From the NCBI RefSeq assembly GCF_017916455.1, contig NZ_JAFMSY010000004.1, positions 124,001-188,000 of the forward strand: a DNA stretch of 64,000 nucleotides, written 5' to 3'. Made by a program: the position numbers and the translations under genes. Under the pieces are notes generated by a model. It did not search any database, was not told the DNA's origin, and saw nothing but the letters and a program-made list of their open reading frames with translations. Below, piece by piece: positions 45,243 to 56,889 of this stretch (within the stretch, counting starts at the first letter, position 1; every line of letters begins with the position of its first letter). The DNA is from Nocardioides xinjiangensis (GTDB lineage: Bacteria > Actinomycetota > Actinomycetes > Propionibacteriales > Nocardioidaceae).

Positions 45243-45968
45243 GTGAACGACGTCGTACGCCCGGCCCGCCCGCACCTCAAGCTCACCGAGGACGGGCGGC
45301 GCATGCGCGAGGTCCTCACCTACTCCCGTCGCGGCAACCGGTTCACCCCGCGCCAGGCCGAGTCGTGGGCGGCCCACCACGCCGGCTGGGTCATCCCCGA
45401 CGAGGCGGTCGACCGACCCGGCTTCTCGCTGGCCGAGTGGTTCGGTCGCGAGGCGCCGCTGATCGTCGAGATCGGCTCGGGCATCGGCGAGGCCACCGCG
45501 GTGCTCGCCGCCGCCCGGCCCGACCACGACGTCCTCGCGCTGGAGGTGTGGCGCCCGGGTGTCGCCGACTCGCTGTGGCGGGTCGCCGAGGCGGGCGCCG
45601 ACAACGTGCGCTTCTGCTCCGTCGACGCCGTCTGGTCGCTCGAGCACCTCGTCGCGCCGGGCAGCCTCGCCGAGCTCTGGACGTTCTTCCCCGACCCGTG
45701 GCGCAAGACCAAGCACCACAAGCGGCGACTGGTGAACCCGGCCAACGCCGCGCTCGCGTCGTCGCGGCTCGTGCCCGGCGGCAGGTGGCGGCTGGCCACC
45801 GACTGGGCCGACTACGCCGACCAGATGCTCGAGGTGCTCGACGCCGAGCCGACCCTGGAGGGCGGTCGCGTCGAGCGGTGGAGCGAGCGGCCGGTCACGC
45901 GCTTCGAGCGCAAGGGCCTCGAGGCCGGACGTGACATCGTCGACCTCTGCTACCGCCGGACGTCCTGA
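45243..45968 (+). CDS. trmB: tRNA (guanine-N7)-methyltransferase
   Basis: This 241-residue enzyme methylates G46 of tRNA. The SAM motif is VEIGSGIGEATAVLA, and the family-specific FPDPWRKTKHHKRRLV segment is present, with WATD-like LATDWADYA after it. The GTG at 45243 follows GGGAGG. The N-terminal TYSRRGNRFTPRQ segment is typical. It abuts the convergent membrane-protein gene with no gap. Confidence 0.92.
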   Translation: MNDVVRPARPHLKLTEDGRRMREVLTYSRRGNRFTPRQAESWAAHHAGWVIPDEAVDRPGFSLAEWFGREAPLIVEIGSGIGEATAVLAAARPDHDVLALEVWRPGVADSLWRVAEAGADNVRFCSVDAVWSLEHLVAPGSLAELWTFFPDPWRKTKHHKRRLVNPANAALASSRLVPGGRWRLATDWADYADQMLEVLDAEPTLEGGRVERWSERPVTRFERKGLEAGRDIVDLCYRRTS

Positions 45969-46352
45969 TCACTCCAGCACCAGGCCGGCCTCGCGCAGGA
46001 GGTGCTCGAGGCGGAGCCGCTCCGCCTCGCGGTCGGTGCCCTCGGGGACCCCGCTGAGCGTGTCGGGCACGCCGAGGCGCTCCGCCGCCTGCACGAGCAG
46101 GTCCTCGTACGCTGCCCGCGTGCCGCGCCGCCGTGCCATGGTCGTGCCCGGGGCAGGTGCGACGACCTCGGCGCGCACCCGTCGCAGGGACCGCGCGAGG
46201 TCCTCGATCGCGGGGCCGACGGGCGTCTCCGGGGGAGGGGAGGCGCGGTCGCGCACCCGCCGCCAGGCACGCCGGACCCGGTCGTAGCACACCACCGCGA
46301 GCCCCGCTCCGAGCAGCAGCACGACGACGAGCACCTCGACCGGACCGGCCAT
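45969..46352 (-). CDS. Small single-helix membrane protein of unknown function
   Basis: This 127-residue protein begins with a membrane helix (VEVLVVVLLLGAGLAVV) and continues as a basic, Arg/Glu-rich helical cytoplasmic domain. I do not recognise a family. A TACCGT -10 box lies six bases before the ATG, and the six bases are CGGAGG. Codon use matches its neighbours, and the gene is well separated from the ribosomal operon behind it. It converges on trmB. Confidence 0.65.
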   Translation of the reverse strand: MAGPVEVLVVVLLLGAGLAVVCYDRVRRAWRRVRDRASPPPETPVGPAIEDLARSLRRVRAEVVAPAPGTTMARRRGTRAAYEDLLVQAAERLGVPDTLSGVPEGTDREAERLRLEHLLREAGLVLE

Positions 46353-46783
46353 CCTCCGACGGTAGGCCGGGGCCCTGCGGCGGGCAAGAGCAGGGCGCCG
46401 GCCGGCACGAGGGCCACCCGCCGGACCGGGTCTCCTGCGATTTGGCGTGGGCGCGCGGAGTCTGTCAAGATGTTCCGGTTGCTCCGGCGGGTCGCCGGGG
46501 AGCGGCACGCCTTGACTTCTGAATCGCGTCTCCTTGATCGAGCCAGTCGTCTTGCGTGCACCGCACCGGATCACGTGGTGATCGGAGACCCGACCAGATC
46601 CGACAACCGTCGGGTGCCACCCAGAGCATCACCGCTTCCCCTCGGGGTCGTGTCACGAGTCAGAACCGCGACACGCCCGACCGCGGGGGTCGGCGGGTGG
46701 CGGAGAGACAGGCGGCGCTCGCCCACCCGGGGCAGGGAGCCGGAAACAGACCAGGCGTACGAGATCGAAGAGGACACGGACCT
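46353..46783 (+). other. Promoter region and leader of the S10 operon
   Basis: This 431-base gap holds no convincing gene. It contains the divergent promoter of the small membrane protein (-10 at 46359-46364 on the minus strand), a candidate S10 promoter at 46443-46472, and a leader with small hairpins such as GATCAC-GTG-GTGATC (46569-46583) and CCGAC-AACC-GTCGG near 46600. A leader of about 300 bases would leave room for autoregulation by a ribosomal protein, but no known L4-leader structure is evident. Confidence 0.5.
46443..46472 (+). promoter_or_regulatory. Candidate promoter of the S10 operon
   Basis: TTGGCG (46443-46448) and CAAGAT (46467-46472) are 18 bp apart. The -35 is good, and the -10 keeps the A and final T positions. 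No better pair is visible upstream of rpsJ. Confidence 0.45.
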
Positions 46784-47092
46784 ATGGCGGGACAGAAGAT
46801 CCGCATCAGGCTCAAGGCCTATGACCACGAGGTGATCGACACCTCGGCGCGGAAGATCGTGGACACCGTCACCCGCACGGGTGCGAAGGTCGCCGGCCCT
46901 GTGCCGCTGCCGACCGAGAAGAACGTGTACTGCGTCATCCGTTCGCCCCACAAGTACAAGGACTCCCGCGAGCACTTCGAGATGCGGACGCACAAGCGCC
47001 TGATCGACATCATCGACCCGACGCCGAAGACCGTCGACTCGCTGATGCGTCTCGACCTGCCTGCCGGTGTCGACATCGAGATCAAGCTCTGA
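46784..47092 (+). CDS. rpsJ: 30S ribosomal protein S10
   Basis: This 102-residue protein of the 30S head also acts as NusE in antitermination. It begins [19 protein letters not shown] and is full length. The ATG follows AAGAGGAC. It opens the S10-spc operon after a long leader and is nine bases from rplC. Confidence 0.98.
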   Translation: MAGQKIRIRLKAYDHEVIDTSARKIVDTVTRTGAKVAGPVPLPTEKNVYCVIRSPHKYKDSREHFEMRTHKRLIDIIDPTPKTVDSLMRLDLPAGVDIEIKL

Positions 47093-47100
47093 GGCGCGAC

Positions 47101-47778
47101 ATGGCTAACACTTTCGAACGCAACGTGAAGGGCCTGCTGGGCACCAAGCTCGGCATGACCCAGCTCTGGGACGAGAACAACCGCATCGTCCCCGTCACCG
47201 TCATCGCGGCCGCGACCAACGTCGTGACCCAGGTCCGCCAGCCCGAGGTCGACGGCTACAACGCCATCCAGGTCGGCTTCGGCGAGATCGAGGCCCGCAA
47301 GGTGAACTCGCCCGAGGCGGGTCACTTCGCCAAGGCCGGCGTCACCCCCCGTCGCCACCTCGCCGAGATCCGCACCGCGGACGCCGCCTCGTACACCGTG
47401 GGCCAGGAGCTCGGGGTCGACACCTTCGCCGCAGGCGAGGAGATCGACGTCACCGGCACCAGCAAGGGCAAGGGCTTCGCCGGCACGATGAAGCGGCACG
47501 GCTTCGCCGGTGTCTCCGCCTCGCACGGTGCCCACCGCAACCACCGCAAGCCCGGCTCGATCGGCGCCTGCGCCACGCCGGGTCGCGTGTTCAAGGGCAC
47601 CCGCATGTCGGGCCGCATGGGCAACGACACGGTCACCACCCAGAACCTGACGGTGCACGCCGTCGACGCCGACAAGGGCCTCATCCTCCTCAAGGGCGCC
47701 GTTCCCGGCCCCCGGGGTGGCCTCGTGGTCCTCCGCTCGGCCGCCAAGAACTCCGCCGCTACTGGCAAGGAGGCCTGA
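47101..47778 (+). CDS. rplC: 50S ribosomal protein L3
   Basis: This 225-residue protein binds near the peptidyl transferase centre. It has the family segments [15 protein letters not shown] and [13 protein letters not shown], with the methylation-site glutamine region [15 protein letters not shown]. It is full length and is followed two bases later by rplD. Confidence 0.97.
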   Translation: MANTFERNVKGLLGTKLGMTQLWDENNRIVPVTVIAAATNVVTQVRQPEVDGYNAIQVGFGEIEARKVNSPEAGHFAKAGVTPRRHLAEIRTADAASYTVGQELGVDTFAAGEEIDVTGTSKGKGFAGTMKRHGFAGVSASHGAHRNHRKPGSIGACATPGRVFKGTRMSGRMGNDTVTTQNLTVHAVDADKGLILLKGAVPGPRGGLVVLRSAAKNSAATGKEA

Positions 47779-47780
47779 GC

Positions 47781-48623
47781 ATGGCTGTCCAGACCGTCCA
47801 GGTCGACCTCCCCGCCGAGATCTTCGACGTCGAGGTCAACATCCCGCTGATCCACCAGGTCGTCGTGGCCCAGCAGGCCGCTGCGCGCCAGGGCACCCAC
47901 GCCACCAAGACCCGCGGCGAGGTCCGCGGCGGTGGCAAGAAGCCCTACAAGCAGAAGGGCACCGGCCGCGCCCGCCAGGGCTCGACCCGCGCCCCGCAGT
48001 TCGCCGGTGGTGGCACCGTGCACGGCCCGCAGCCGCGCAGCTACGACCAGCGCACGCCCAAGAAGATGAAGGCCGCCGCCCTGCGCGGTGCCCTCTCCGA
48101 CCGGGCCCGCAACGGTCGCGTGCACGTGGTCGACGGCCTGGTGTCGGGCGACAAGCCCTCCACCCGCGCCGCGCTCGCCGCGCTGACCTCGCTGACCGAC
48201 CGCGTGGGCTACCTCGTGGTGCTGGAGCGCTCCGACGCGATCACCTGGCTCTCGCTGCGCAACGCGCCCGAGGTCCACATCGTCGCCGTCGACCAGCTCA
48301 ACACCTACGACGTGCTGGCCGCTGACGACGTGGTCTTCACCAAGGGCGCCTACGACGTGTTCGTCGGTGGCGCCACCGCCCCGGCCGCCGGCTCGACCAC
48401 CGGGGCCGACGCCGCCGACGAGCCGGCCCTGCCGGCCGGCGCCAAGGCGCCGCTCAAGAGCGGGAAGAACCCGAAGGGCTACGAGGTCCTCGGCCAGCAG
48501 TCCGGCACCTACCTCGTCGAGGGCGACGCCGGCTACGACGTCGCGGGCGGGGACTTCTGGTTCAAGTCCGTCGAGGACGCCGAGGCCGCCGGTCTCACCC
48601 GTGGCAAGGAGGACGACAAGTGA
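47781..48623 (+). CDS. rplD: 50S ribosomal protein L4 with C-terminal extension
   Basis: This 280-residue L4 is about 60-80 residues longer than usual. Residues 1-196 form the normal L4 fold, with the exit-tunnel loop [19 protein letters not shown] (50-68). Then comes an Ala/Thr/Pro linker (197-222) and a compact C-terminal unit (about 223-275), with [17 protein letters not shown], a Tyr/Gly segment, and [13 protein letters not shown]. This unit resembles a short actinobacterial domain, called sunset in some annotations, in which a WF or similar pair is followed by an AxxAG motif. The stop overlaps rplW (GTGA). Core function in 50S assembly is not in doubt, but the extension's role is unknown. 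Confidence 0.93.
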   Translation: MAVQTVQVDLPAEIFDVEVNIPLIHQVVVAQQAAARQGTHATKTRGEVRGGGKKPYKQKGTGRARQGSTRAPQFAGGGTVHGPQPRSYDQRTPKKMKAAALRGALSDRARNGRVHVVDGLVSGDKPSTRAALAALTSLTDRVGYLVVLERSDAITWLSLRNAPEVHIVAVDQLNTYDVLAADDVVFTKGAYDVFVGGATAPAAGSTTGADAADEPALPAGAKAPLKSGKNPKGYEVLGQQSGTYLVEGDAGYDVAGGDFWFKSVEDAEAAGLTRGKEDDK

Positions 48624-48925
48624 GCACCCTGCACAAGGACCACCGCGACATCCTGATCGCCCCGGTCGTGTCCGAGAAGAGCTACGGCCTGCTCGACGCC
48701 AACAAGTACACCTTCATCGTCCACCCGGACGCCAACAAGACCGAGATCAAGATCGCGGTCGAGAAGGTCTTCGACGTCAAGGTCACCTCCGTCAACACGA
48801 TCAACCGCCAGGGCAAGACGCGTCGCACCCGCTACGGGATCGGCAAGCGCCCCAACACCAAGCGCGCGATCGTCAGCCTCGCCGAGGGTCACCGCATCGA
48901 CATCTTCGGAGGTCCGGTCTCCTGA
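48620..48925 (+). CDS. rplW: 50S ribosomal protein L23
   Basis: This 101-residue protein lies at the exit of the ribosomal tunnel and docks trigger factor and the signal recognition particle. It shows [13 protein letters not shown] and [20 protein letters not shown]. The GTG start overlaps the rplD stop. It is full length. Confidence 0.97.
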   Translation: MSTLHKDHRDILIAPVVSEKSYGLLDANKYTFIVHPDANKTEIKIAVEKVFDVKVTSVNTINRQGKTRRTRYGIGKRPNTKRAIVSLAEGHRIDIFGGPVS

Positions 48926-48949
48926 CCGGGCTGGTGAATAGGAACTGAT

Positions 48950-49786
<837 letters not shown>

Positions 49787-49791
49787 CCGAC

Positions 49792-50073
49792 ATGCCTCGT
49801 AGCCTCAAGAAGGGCCCCTTCGTCGACGACCACCTGCAGAAGAAGGTGGACGCCGAGAACGAGAAGGGCTCGCACAACGTCATCAAGACCTGGTCGCGCC
49901 GGTCGATGATCGTGCCCGACATGATCGGCCACACCATCGCCGTGCACGACGGTCGCAAGCACGTCCCCGTCTTCGTCACCGACTCCATGGTCGGCCACAA
50001 GCTCGGGGAGTTCGCCCCCACCCGCACCTACCGCGGGCACGTCAAGGAAGACCGGAAGGGACGCCGTCGATGA
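49792..50073 (+). CDS. rpsS: 30S ribosomal protein S19
   Basis: This 93-residue protein of the 30S head contacts 23S rRNA and S13. It begins [15 protein letters not shown], and the C-terminal [18 protein letters not shown] is complete. The stop overlaps rplV (ATGA). Confidence 0.98.
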   Translation: MPRSLKKGPFVDDHLQKKVDAENEKGSHNVIKTWSRRSMIVPDMIGHTIAVHDGRKHVPVFVTDSMVGHKLGEFAPTRTYRGHVKEDRKGRRR

Positions 50074-50521
50074 GCACCACCGAGCGCAGCCGCACCAGCG
50101 CGCGCCGCGAGTCGCTGCTCGGCGACCAGCCGGGCGCGTTCGCCAGCGCACGCTACGTGCGGATCACCCCGATGAAGGCCCGCCGTGTCGTCGACATGGT
50201 CCGCGGCCTCCCGGTCGACGAGGCGCTGACGCTGCTGCAGTTCGCGCCGCAGGCCGCCTCCGAAACCGTCTACAAGGTCCTCGAGAGCGCGGTCGCCAAC
50301 GCCGAGACGACCGAGGGCCTCAACCGCGCCGACCTCGTCCTCTCCGTCGCCATGGTCGACGAGGGTCCGACGATGAAGCGCTGGCGTCCGCGTGCCCAGG
50401 GCCGCGCGACCCGCATCAACAAGCGCACCAGCCACATCACCCTCGCGGTGCAGCCGGCTGACGCGCTCGACGCCAAGCCGGGCAAGAACGCCCGTGCCAA
50501 CAAGAACGGAAGGGGTGCCTG

Positions 50522-50522
<1 letters not shown>
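50070..50522 (+). CDS. rplV: 50S ribosomal protein L22
   Basis: This 150-residue protein lines the exit tunnel. It shows [20 protein letters not shown] and [20 protein letters not shown], the beta-hairpin whose change can give macrolide resistance. No unusual residue is seen there. The C-terminal tail is rich in Lys, Asn and Ala. It overlaps rpsC by one base. Confidence 0.97.
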
Positions 50523-51355
<833 letters not shown>

Positions 51356-51359
51356 CACC

Positions 51360-51779
51360 ATGCTGATGCCCCGTCGCGTCAAGCACCGCAAGCAGCACCA
51401 CCCCAAGCGCCGCGGCGTCGCCAAGGGCGGCACCACGCTGGCCTTCGGTGACTTCGGCATCCAGGCGGTCGAGGGTCACTACGTGACCAACCGGCAGATC
51501 GAGTCGGCCCGTATCGCCATGACCCGTCACATCAAGCGTGGCGGCAAGGTGTGGATCAACATCTACCCCGACCGTCCGCTGACCAAGAAGCCGGCCGAGA
51601 CCCGCATGGGCTCCGGCAAGGGCTCCCCCGAGTGGTGGGTGGCCAACGTCAAGCCCGGCCGCGTCATGTTCGAACTCTCCGGCGTCGACGAGACCGTTGC
51701 CCGCGAGGCCATGCGCCGCGCGATGCACAAGCTCCCGATGAAGTGCCGGTTCATCTCCCGTGAGGCCGGTGAATTCTGA
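51360..51779 (+). CDS. rplP: 50S ribosomal protein L16
   Basis: This 139-residue protein helps place the A-site tRNA. It begins [19 protein letters not shown], and the [20 protein letters not shown] segment is intact. The stop overlaps the rpmC start by one base. Confidence 0.98.
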   Translation: MLMPRRVKHRKQHHPKRRGVAKGGTTLAFGDFGIQAVEGHYVTNRQIESARIAMTRHIKRGGKVWINIYPDRPLTKKPAETRMGSGKGSPEWWVANVKPGRVMFELSGVDETVAREAMRRAMHKLPMKCRFISREAGEF

Positions 51780-52018
51780 TGGCTGCCCTGAACGCCCACG
51801 AGCTCGACGAGCTCAACGCCAGCGACCTGGAGGCCAAGCTCCGCGAGGCCAAGGAGGAGCTGTTCAACCTCCGCTTCCAGGCGGCCACCGGCCAGCTGGA
51901 GAGCAACGGCCGGCTCCGCACGGTCAAGAAGGACATCGCCCGCATCTACACCGTGGTCCGCGAGCGCGAGCTCGGGATCCGCACCACGCCGGGCACCAAC
52001 GAAGAGGCGAAGGCATGA
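51779..52018 (+). CDS. rpmC: 50S ribosomal protein L29
   Basis: This 79-residue protein lies near the tunnel exit. It shows [20 protein letters not shown] and [17 protein letters not shown], the two helices of L29. The stop overlaps the rpsQ start (ATGA). Confidence 0.97.
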   Translation: MAALNAHELDELNASDLEAKLREAKEELFNLRFQAATGQLESNGRLRTVKKDIARIYTVVRERELGIRTTPGTNEEAKA

Positions 52019-52299
52019 GCGAGAACACTGCGACCCAGTCGGCCGACGAGCGCAACCAGCGCAAGGTCCGCGAGGGCCTCGTCGTGAGCGACAAGATGGA
52101 CAAGACCATCGTCGTCGCCGTGGAGGACCGCGTGAAGCACGCCCTCTACGGCAAGGTGCTGCGCAAGACCTCGCGCCTCAAGGCCCACGACGAGACCAAC
52201 CAGTGCGGCGTCGGCGACCGGGTCCTCATCATGGAGACCCGTCCGCTGTCCGCCACCAAGCGCTGGCGGCTCGTCGAGGTCCTCGAGAAGGCCAAGTGA
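52015..52299 (+). CDS. rpsQ: 30S ribosomal protein S17
   Basis: This 94-residue primary binder of 16S rRNA shows [20 protein letters not shown] and [20 protein letters not shown]. An N-terminal extension of about 12 residues ([12 protein letters not shown]) is usual in actinobacteria. It ends the S10 half of the run and is followed by a hairpin. Confidence 0.97.
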   Translation: MSENTATQSADERNQRKVREGLVVSDKMDKTIVVAVEDRVKHALYGKVLRKTSRLKAHDETNQCGVGDRVLIMETRPLSATKRWRLVEVLEKAK

Positions 52300-52304
52300 G
52301 CCCT

Positions 52305-52330
52305 CGGTGAGCCGATCCGTCGGCTCACCG
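52305..52330 (+). terminator. Hairpin at the S10/spc operon boundary
   Basis: CGGTGAGCCGA (52305-52315) pairs with TCGGCTCACCG (52320-52330) around a TCCG loop, giving an 11-bp stem. It starts five bases after the rpsQ stop, before the rplN leader. Without a U tract it may be a partial terminator or attenuator that separates the two operons. Confidence 0.55.
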
Positions 52331-52417
52331 GACCAGCACCACCCGTAACCCCACCAGTTCGGCCAGGCTCCCGCCCCGCGAGGGCGTGAGAACCGGCTCG
52401 ACAACCAGGAGAAACCA

Positions 52418-52786
52418 ATGATCCAGCAGGAGTCGCGACTCAAGGTCGCCGACAACACCGGTGCGAAGGAGATCCTCTGCATCCGTGTTCTCGGTGGCTC
52501 CGGCCGTCGCTACGCCGGCATCGGTGACGTCATCGTCGCCACCGTCAAGGACGCGATCCCCGGTGGCAACGTCAAGAAGGGCGACGTCGTCAAGGCCGTG
52601 GTCGTGCGCACCGTCAAGGAGCGTCGCCGTGCCGACGGCTCCTACATCCGCTTCGACGAGAACGCCGCCGTCATCCTCAAGAACGACGGCGAGCCTCGTG
52701 GCACGCGCATCTTCGGCCCCGTGGGCCGCGAGCTGCGCGAGAAGCGCTTCATGAAGATCATCTCGCTCGCCCCGGAGGTGCTGTGA
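52418..52786 (+). CDS. rplN: 50S ribosomal protein L14
   Basis: This 122-residue protein of the 30S/50S interface begins [20 protein letters not shown] and is full length. The ATG follows CAGGAGAAAC. It opens the spc half of the run after a 118-base gap that holds a hairpin. No clear promoter is seen in that gap. Confidence 0.98.
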   Translation: MIQQESRLKVADNTGAKEILCIRVLGGSGRRYAGIGDVIVATVKDAIPGGNVKKGDVVKAVVVRTVKERRRADGSYIRFDENAAVILKNDGEPRGTRIFGPVGRELREKRFMKIISLAPEVL

Positions 52787-52789
52787 GAG

Positions 52790-53143
52790 ATGGGTAAGAA
52801 CATGAACATCAAGAAGGGCGACACCGTCAAGGTGATCGCGGGCAAGGACAAGGGTGCCCAGGGCAAGGTCATCTCGGTCCTCCGTGAGGAGGAGCGGGTG
52901 GTCGTCGAGGGCGTCAACCTCGTCAAGCGCCACACCAAGTCCGTGCAGCAGACCAACACCACCGGCGGCATCATCACCCGCGAGGCGCCCATCCACGTCT
53001 CCAACGTGATGCTCGTCGAGGGCGACGGCGTCACGCGTGTCGGCTTCCGCCGCGACGAGGTCACCAAGCGCCGTCCCGACGGCTCGACCTACGCCGCCAG
53101 CCGCTCGGTCCGCGTGTCCCGCAAGACCGGCAAGGAGATCTGA
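52790..53143 (+). CDS. rplX: 50S ribosomal protein L24
   Basis: This 117-residue assembly initiator has the KOW motif [20 protein letters not shown]. It lies three bases after rplN. A second ATG four codons into the gene is also possible as a start. Confidence 0.96.
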   Translation: MGKNMNIKKGDTVKVIAGKDKGAQGKVISVLREEERVVVEGVNLVKRHTKSVQQTNTTGGIITREAPIHVSNVMLVEGDGVTRVGFRRDEVTKRRPDGSTYAASRSVRVSRKTGKEI

Positions 53144-53144
53144 G

Positions 53145-53711
53145 ATGGCCGAGACCCAGACGACGGAGATCCCCCGTCTCAAGGCGCGCTACCGCGAGGA
53201 GATCGTCCCCGCCCTGCGCTCGGAGTTCGACATCGCGAACATCATGCAGGTGCCCGGCCTGACCAAGATCGTGGTCAACATGGGCGTCGGCGAGGCCGCT
53301 CGCGACTCCAAGCTGATCGAGGGCGCCATCCGCGACCTCACCGCGATCACCGGCCAGAAGCCGGCCGTGACCAAGGCCCGCAAGTCCATCGCGCAGTTCA
53401 AGCTGCGCGAGGGCATGCCGATCGGTGCGCACGTCACGCTGCGCGGCGACCGGATGTGGGAGTTCCTGGACCGGCTGCTGTCGCTGGCCCTGCCACGCAT
53501 CCGCGACTTCCGCGGCCTCTCGCCGAAGCAGTTCGACGGCCGCGGCAACTACACCTTCGGTCTCACCGAGCAGGTCATGTTCCACGAGATCAACCAGGAC
53601 AGGATCGACCGGTCCCGCGGCATGGACATCACCGTCGTGACCACCGCCACCAACGACGACGAGGGCCGCGCGCTGCTCAAGCAGCTCGGCTTCCCGTTCA
53701 AGGAGAACTGA
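53145..53711 (+). CDS. rplE: 50S ribosomal protein L5
   Basis: This 188-residue protein binds 5S rRNA and contacts P-site tRNA. It shows [18 protein letters not shown] and [20 protein letters not shown]. The ATG lies two bases after the rplX stop and follows AAGGAG. Confidence 0.97.
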
Positions 53712-53712
53712 C

Positions 53713-53898
53713 ATGGCGAAGACTGCGCTCAAGGTCAAGGCCGCCCGCAAGCCGAAGTTCGCTGTCCGCGGCTACACCCGCTGCCAGCGCTGCGGCCGCC
53801 CGAAGGCCGTCTACCGCAAGTTCGGCCTGTGCCGCATCTGCCTGCGGGAGATGGCCCACCGCGGCGAGCTCCCCGGCGTCACCAAGTCCTCCTGGTGA
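53713..53898 (+). CDS. rpsZ: 30S ribosomal protein S14, zinc-binding type Z
   Basis: This 61-residue protein is the short zinc form of S14. It has two Cys-x-x-Cys pairs, CQRCG and CRIC. Actinobacteria often keep a second, zinc-free S14 elsewhere for zinc starvation. It begins one base after the rplE stop. Confidence 0.97.
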
Positions 53899-53985
53899 CC
53901 ACGGTCTCCTGGTAAATCACCTCACACCCGTTGCAGGTCCACCGGCTGCGAGCCGGCGGAAACCACGACGAGAAAGAACCACATC

Positions 53986-54405
53986 ATGACGATGACTGAC
54001 CCGATCGCAGACATGCTCACGCGTCTGCGCAACGCCAACCAGGCGTACCACGACGTGGTGTCGATGCCCTACAGCAAGATGAAGGCCGGCCTCGCGGAGA
54101 TCCTCAAGCAGGAGGGCTACATCACCTCCTACGACGTCGCGGACAACGTGACCGCCGAGGGCGAGCCCGCCGTCGGCAAGACGCTGACCGTCACGCTCAA
54201 GTACGGCCGCAACCGGGAGCGCTCGATCGCGGGCGTCCGCCGCATCAGCAAGCCCGGCCTGCGCGTGTACGCCAAGCACACCAACCTGCCCAAGGTCCTC
54301 GGCGGCCTCGGCGTCGCGATCATCTCGACGTCCCAGGGCCTGCTCACCGACCGCCAGGCGAACCAGAAGGGCGTGGGCGGCGAAGTCCTCGCCTACGTCT
54401 GGTGA
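53986..54405 (+). CDS. rpsH: 30S ribosomal protein S8
   Basis: This 139-residue primary 16S rRNA binder begins [19 protein letters not shown] and ends GGEVLAYVW. In enterobacteria S8 represses the spc operon. Here an 87-base leader before the gene contains a small hairpin, CCGGCT-GCG-AGCCGG (53944-53958), with no clear likeness to the S8 site. Two in-frame ATGs (53986 and 53992) could start the gene. Confidence 0.97.
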   Translation: MTMTDPIADMLTRLRNANQAYHDVVSMPYSKMKAGLAEILKQEGYITSYDVADNVTAEGEPAVGKTLTVTLKYGRNRERSIAGVRRISKPGLRVYAKHTNLPKVLGGLGVAIISTSQGLLTDRQANQKGVGGEVLAYVW

Positions 54406-54439
54406 CCCGGACCCTCTGAGACCAGGAAGAGAGAGAAGC

Positions 54440-54982
54440 ATGTCGCGCATTGGCAAGCTCCCCATCGCGGTCCCGTCCGGTGTCGACGTCGCGATCGACG
54501 AGTCGATGGTCACCGTCAAGGGCCCCAAGGGCACCCTGTCGCACACCGTCGCCGCGCCGATCACGGTCGCCAAGGGCGAGGACGGCGTCCTCGAGGTCAC
54601 GCGTCCCGACGACGAGCGCACCAGCCGCTCGCTCCACGGCCTGACCCGCACGCTCATCAACAACATGGTGGTCGGCGTCACCGACGGCTACGAGAAGAAG
54701 CTCGAGATCGTGGGCGTGGGATACCGCGTCCTGCCCAAGGGCCCGACGCAGCTCGAGTTCCAGCTCGGCTACTCGCACCCGATCATCTTCGACGCCCCCG
54801 AGGGCATCACCTTCACCGTCGAGGGCCCGACGAAGCTCGGCGTCGTCGGCATCGACAAGCAGCTCGTCGGCGAGGTCGCGGCCAACATCCGCAAGCTCCG
54901 CAAGCCCGAGCCCTACAAGGGCAAGGGCGTGCGCTACGCCGGCGAGCAGATCCGCCGCAAGGTCGGAAAGGCCGGTAAGTGA
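54440..54982 (+). CDS. rplF: 50S ribosomal protein L6
   Basis: This 180-residue protein near the factor-binding site begins [17 protein letters not shown] and has the C-terminal [20 protein letters not shown]. It is full length. The stop lies one base before rplR. Confidence 0.97.
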   Translation: MSRIGKLPIAVPSGVDVAIDESMVTVKGPKGTLSHTVAAPITVAKGEDGVLEVTRPDDERTSRSLHGLTRTLINNMVVGVTDGYEKKLEIVGVGYRVLPKGPTQLEFQLGYSHPIIFDAPEGITFTVEGPTKLGVVGIDKQLVGEVAANIRKLRKPEPYKGKGVRYAGEQIRRKVGKAGK

Positions 54983-54983
54983 C

Positions 54984-55367
54984 ATGGCGATCTCCCTGAG
55001 CAACAACAAGCACACGGCGAACCGTGTCCGTGCCCGCCTCCGCCGCCAGGCGCGTGGCCGCAAGCGGATCCACGGCACGACCGAGCGCCCGCGCCTGGTC
55101 GTGACCCGGTCCTCGCGTCACATCACCGTGCAGGTCGTCGACGACCTCGCCGGTGCCACGCTGGCCTACGCCTCCTCGATGGAGGCCGACGTCCGCAGCG
55201 CGGGCGGCGACAAGACCGAGCAGGCCAAGAAGGTCGGCGAGCTCGTCGCGAGCCGTGCCAAGGCGGCGGGTGTCGAGGGCGTCGTCTTCGACCGTGCCGG
55301 CAACAAGTACCACGGTCGCATCGCGGCCCTGGCTGACGCCGCCCGTGAGGGCGGCCTCCAGTTCTGA
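54984..55367 (+). CDS. rplR: 50S ribosomal protein L18
   Basis: This 127-residue 5S rRNA-binding protein shows [20 protein letters not shown] and [20 protein letters not shown]. It is full length. An 85-base gap follows before rpsE with no evident gene. Confidence 0.97.
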   Translation: MAISLSNNKHTANRVRARLRRQARGRKRIHGTTERPRLVVTRSSRHITVQVVDDLAGATLAYASSMEADVRSAGGDKTEQAKKVGELVASRAKAAGVEGVVFDRAGNKYHGRIAALADAAREGGLQF

Positions 55368-55452
55368 TCGCACGACACCCCAAGATTCTGCGCGGCAGCG
55401 TGGCGACGAAGTCGGCACGGTCGCGCCAGACAACACTGAAGGAGCAAGTCTC

Positions 55453-56076
55453 ATGAGCGGAGCCCAGCGCGGACAGCGCGGTGGCGAGCGCCAGTCTGGT
55501 GACCGTCGCGGACGCGACAACGGTCGCCAGGCTGACAAGACCGCCTACATCGAGCGCGTCGTGGCGATCAACCGTGTCGCCAAGGTCGTGAAGGGTGGTC
55601 GTCGCTTCAGCTTCACCGCCCTCGTGATCGTCGGCGACGGTGAAGGTCTGGTCGGCGTCGGCTACGGCAAGGCGAAGGAAGTCCCCGCGGCGATCGCCAA
55701 GGGTGTCGAGGAGGCCAAGAAGCACTTCTTCAAGGTCCCCCGCATCCAGGGCACCATCCCGCACCCGGTCCAGGGCGAGAAGGCCGCAGGCGTCGTCCTG
55801 CTGCGTCCCGCCGCTCCCGGTACCGGCGTGATCGCCGGTGGCCCGGTGCGCGCGGTCCTCGAGTGCGCCGGCATCCACGACGTGCTCAGCAAGTCGCTCG
55901 GCTCGTCCAACCAGATCAACATCGTCCACGCGACCGTCGAGGCGCTGCGGATGCTCGAGGAGCCCGAGGCCGTGGCCGCGCGCCGCGGCATGCGCGTCGA
56001 GGACGTCACCCCGGCCGCGCTGCTGAAGGCGCGCGCCGAGGCCGAGCTCGAGGCGACGGCGGGGGTGCAGTCCTGA
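55453..56076 (+). CDS. rpsE: 30S ribosomal protein S5
   Basis: This 207-residue protein of the mRNA entry region has the double-stranded RNA-binding segment [20 protein letters not shown] and the [20 protein letters not shown] domain. The N-terminal 25 residues are Gly/Arg/Gln-rich, as in other actinobacteria. It overlaps rpmD by one base. Confidence 0.97.
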   Translation: MSGAQRGQRGGERQSGDRRGRDNGRQADKTAYIERVVAINRVAKVVKGGRRFSFTALVIVGDGEGLVGVGYGKAKEVPAAIAKGVEEAKKHFFKVPRIQGTIPHPVQGEKAAGVVLLRPAAPGTGVIAGGPVRAVLECAGIHDVLSKSLGSSNQINIVHATVEALRMLEEPEAVAARRGMRVEDVTPAALLKARAEAELEATAGVQS

Positions 56077-56258
56077 TGGCACAGCTGAAGGTCCAGCAGA
56101 AGCGCGGGCTGGTCGGGCTCAAGGCCAACCAGCGCGAGACGCTTCGTTCCCTCGGTCTCAAGCGCATCGGCGACGTCGTCGTGAAGGAAGACCGCCCGGA
56201 GATCCGGGGCATGATCAACACCGTCCGTCACCTCGTGACGGTCGAGGAGGTGGAGTGA
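56076..56258 (+). CDS. rpmD: 50S ribosomal protein L30
   Basis: This 60-residue protein shows [20 protein letters not shown], typical of L30. It is full length, lies in the normal place between rpsE and rplO, and ends one base before rplO. Confidence 0.97.
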   Translation: MAQLKVQQKRGLVGLKANQRETLRSLGLKRIGDVVVKEDRPEIRGMINTVRHLVTVEEVE

Positions 56259-56259
56259 C

Positions 56260-56700
56260 ATGACGCTCAAGCTGCACCACTTGCGTCCCGCTCCGGGTGC
56301 CAAGACCGCCAAGACCCGCGTGGGTCGCGGTGAGGCCTCGAAGGGCAAGACCGCCGGTCGCGGTACGAAGGGCACCAAGGCGCGCTACCAGGTCCCGTCT
56401 GCGTTCGAGGGCGGCCAGATGCCGATCCACATGCGCCTGCCCAAGCTGAAGGGCTTCAAGAACCCCTTCCGCGTGGAGTTCCAGGTCGTCAACCTCGACC
56501 GCCTCGGCGAGCTCTTCCCCGAGGGCGGCCAGGTGACCGTCGCCGACCTCGTGGCCAAGGGCGCGGTCCGCAAGGGCCAGCCGGTCAAGGTCCTGGGCCA
56601 GGGCGACATCTCGGTCCCGGTCCAGGTCAGCGCCGACGCGTTCTCGTCCTCCGCCCGGGAGAAGATCGAGGCCGCCGGCGGCACCGCGACCGTGGCCTGA
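56260..56700 (+). CDS. rplO: 50S ribosomal protein L15
   Basis: This 146-residue assembly protein begins [20 protein letters not shown] and has the Gly/Lys-rich loop [20 protein letters not shown]. It ends the spc run and is followed by a long terminator hairpin, so secY has its own promoter region. Confidence 0.97.
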   Translation: MTLKLHHLRPAPGAKTAKTRVGRGEASKGKTAGRGTKGTKARYQVPSAFEGGQMPIHMRLPKLKGFKNPFRVEFQVVNLDRLGELFPEGGQVTVADLVAKGAVRKGQPVKVLGQGDISVPVQVSADAFSSSAREKIEAAGGTATVA

Positions 56701-56723
56701 GGCCACATCTCGCACATCCGGTG

Positions 56724-56762
56724 AAGGCCTGGCCGCACAGTGGGAACTGTCGGCCGGGCCTT
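56724..56762 (+). terminator. Strong terminator hairpin after rplO
   Basis: AAGGCCTGGCCG (56724-56735) pairs with CGGCCGGGCCTT (56751-56762) with one G-T pair. An inner ACAGT-GGGA-ACTGT stem continues it. The result is a stem of about 17 bp that separates the ribosomal genes from secY-adk-map. Confidence 0.8.
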
Positions 56763-56799
56763 CGTCGTCGTGGGGGGAAGTCGCTCCGACGCTGACTGT

Positions 56800-56805
56800 T
56801 AGGCT
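56800..56805 (+). promoter_or_regulatory. Candidate -10 box of the secY-adk-map operon
   Basis: TAGGCT fits TANNNT and lies 84 bases before the secY start, after the rplO terminator. No matching -35 is evident 17 bp upstream. Confidence 0.35.
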
Positions 56806-56889
56806 TCCCCGGGCCCTCCGCCGCACGACGGCGAGGGATTCTCGTCCGCCCGCCGATCCTGGCCGGGCACCCTTACGAAAGAGGAACCA

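Noticed and set aside
46465..46656. Short minus-strand frame in the rpsJ leader
   Set aside because: It has no ribosome site, no family match and lies over the S10 promoter and leader.
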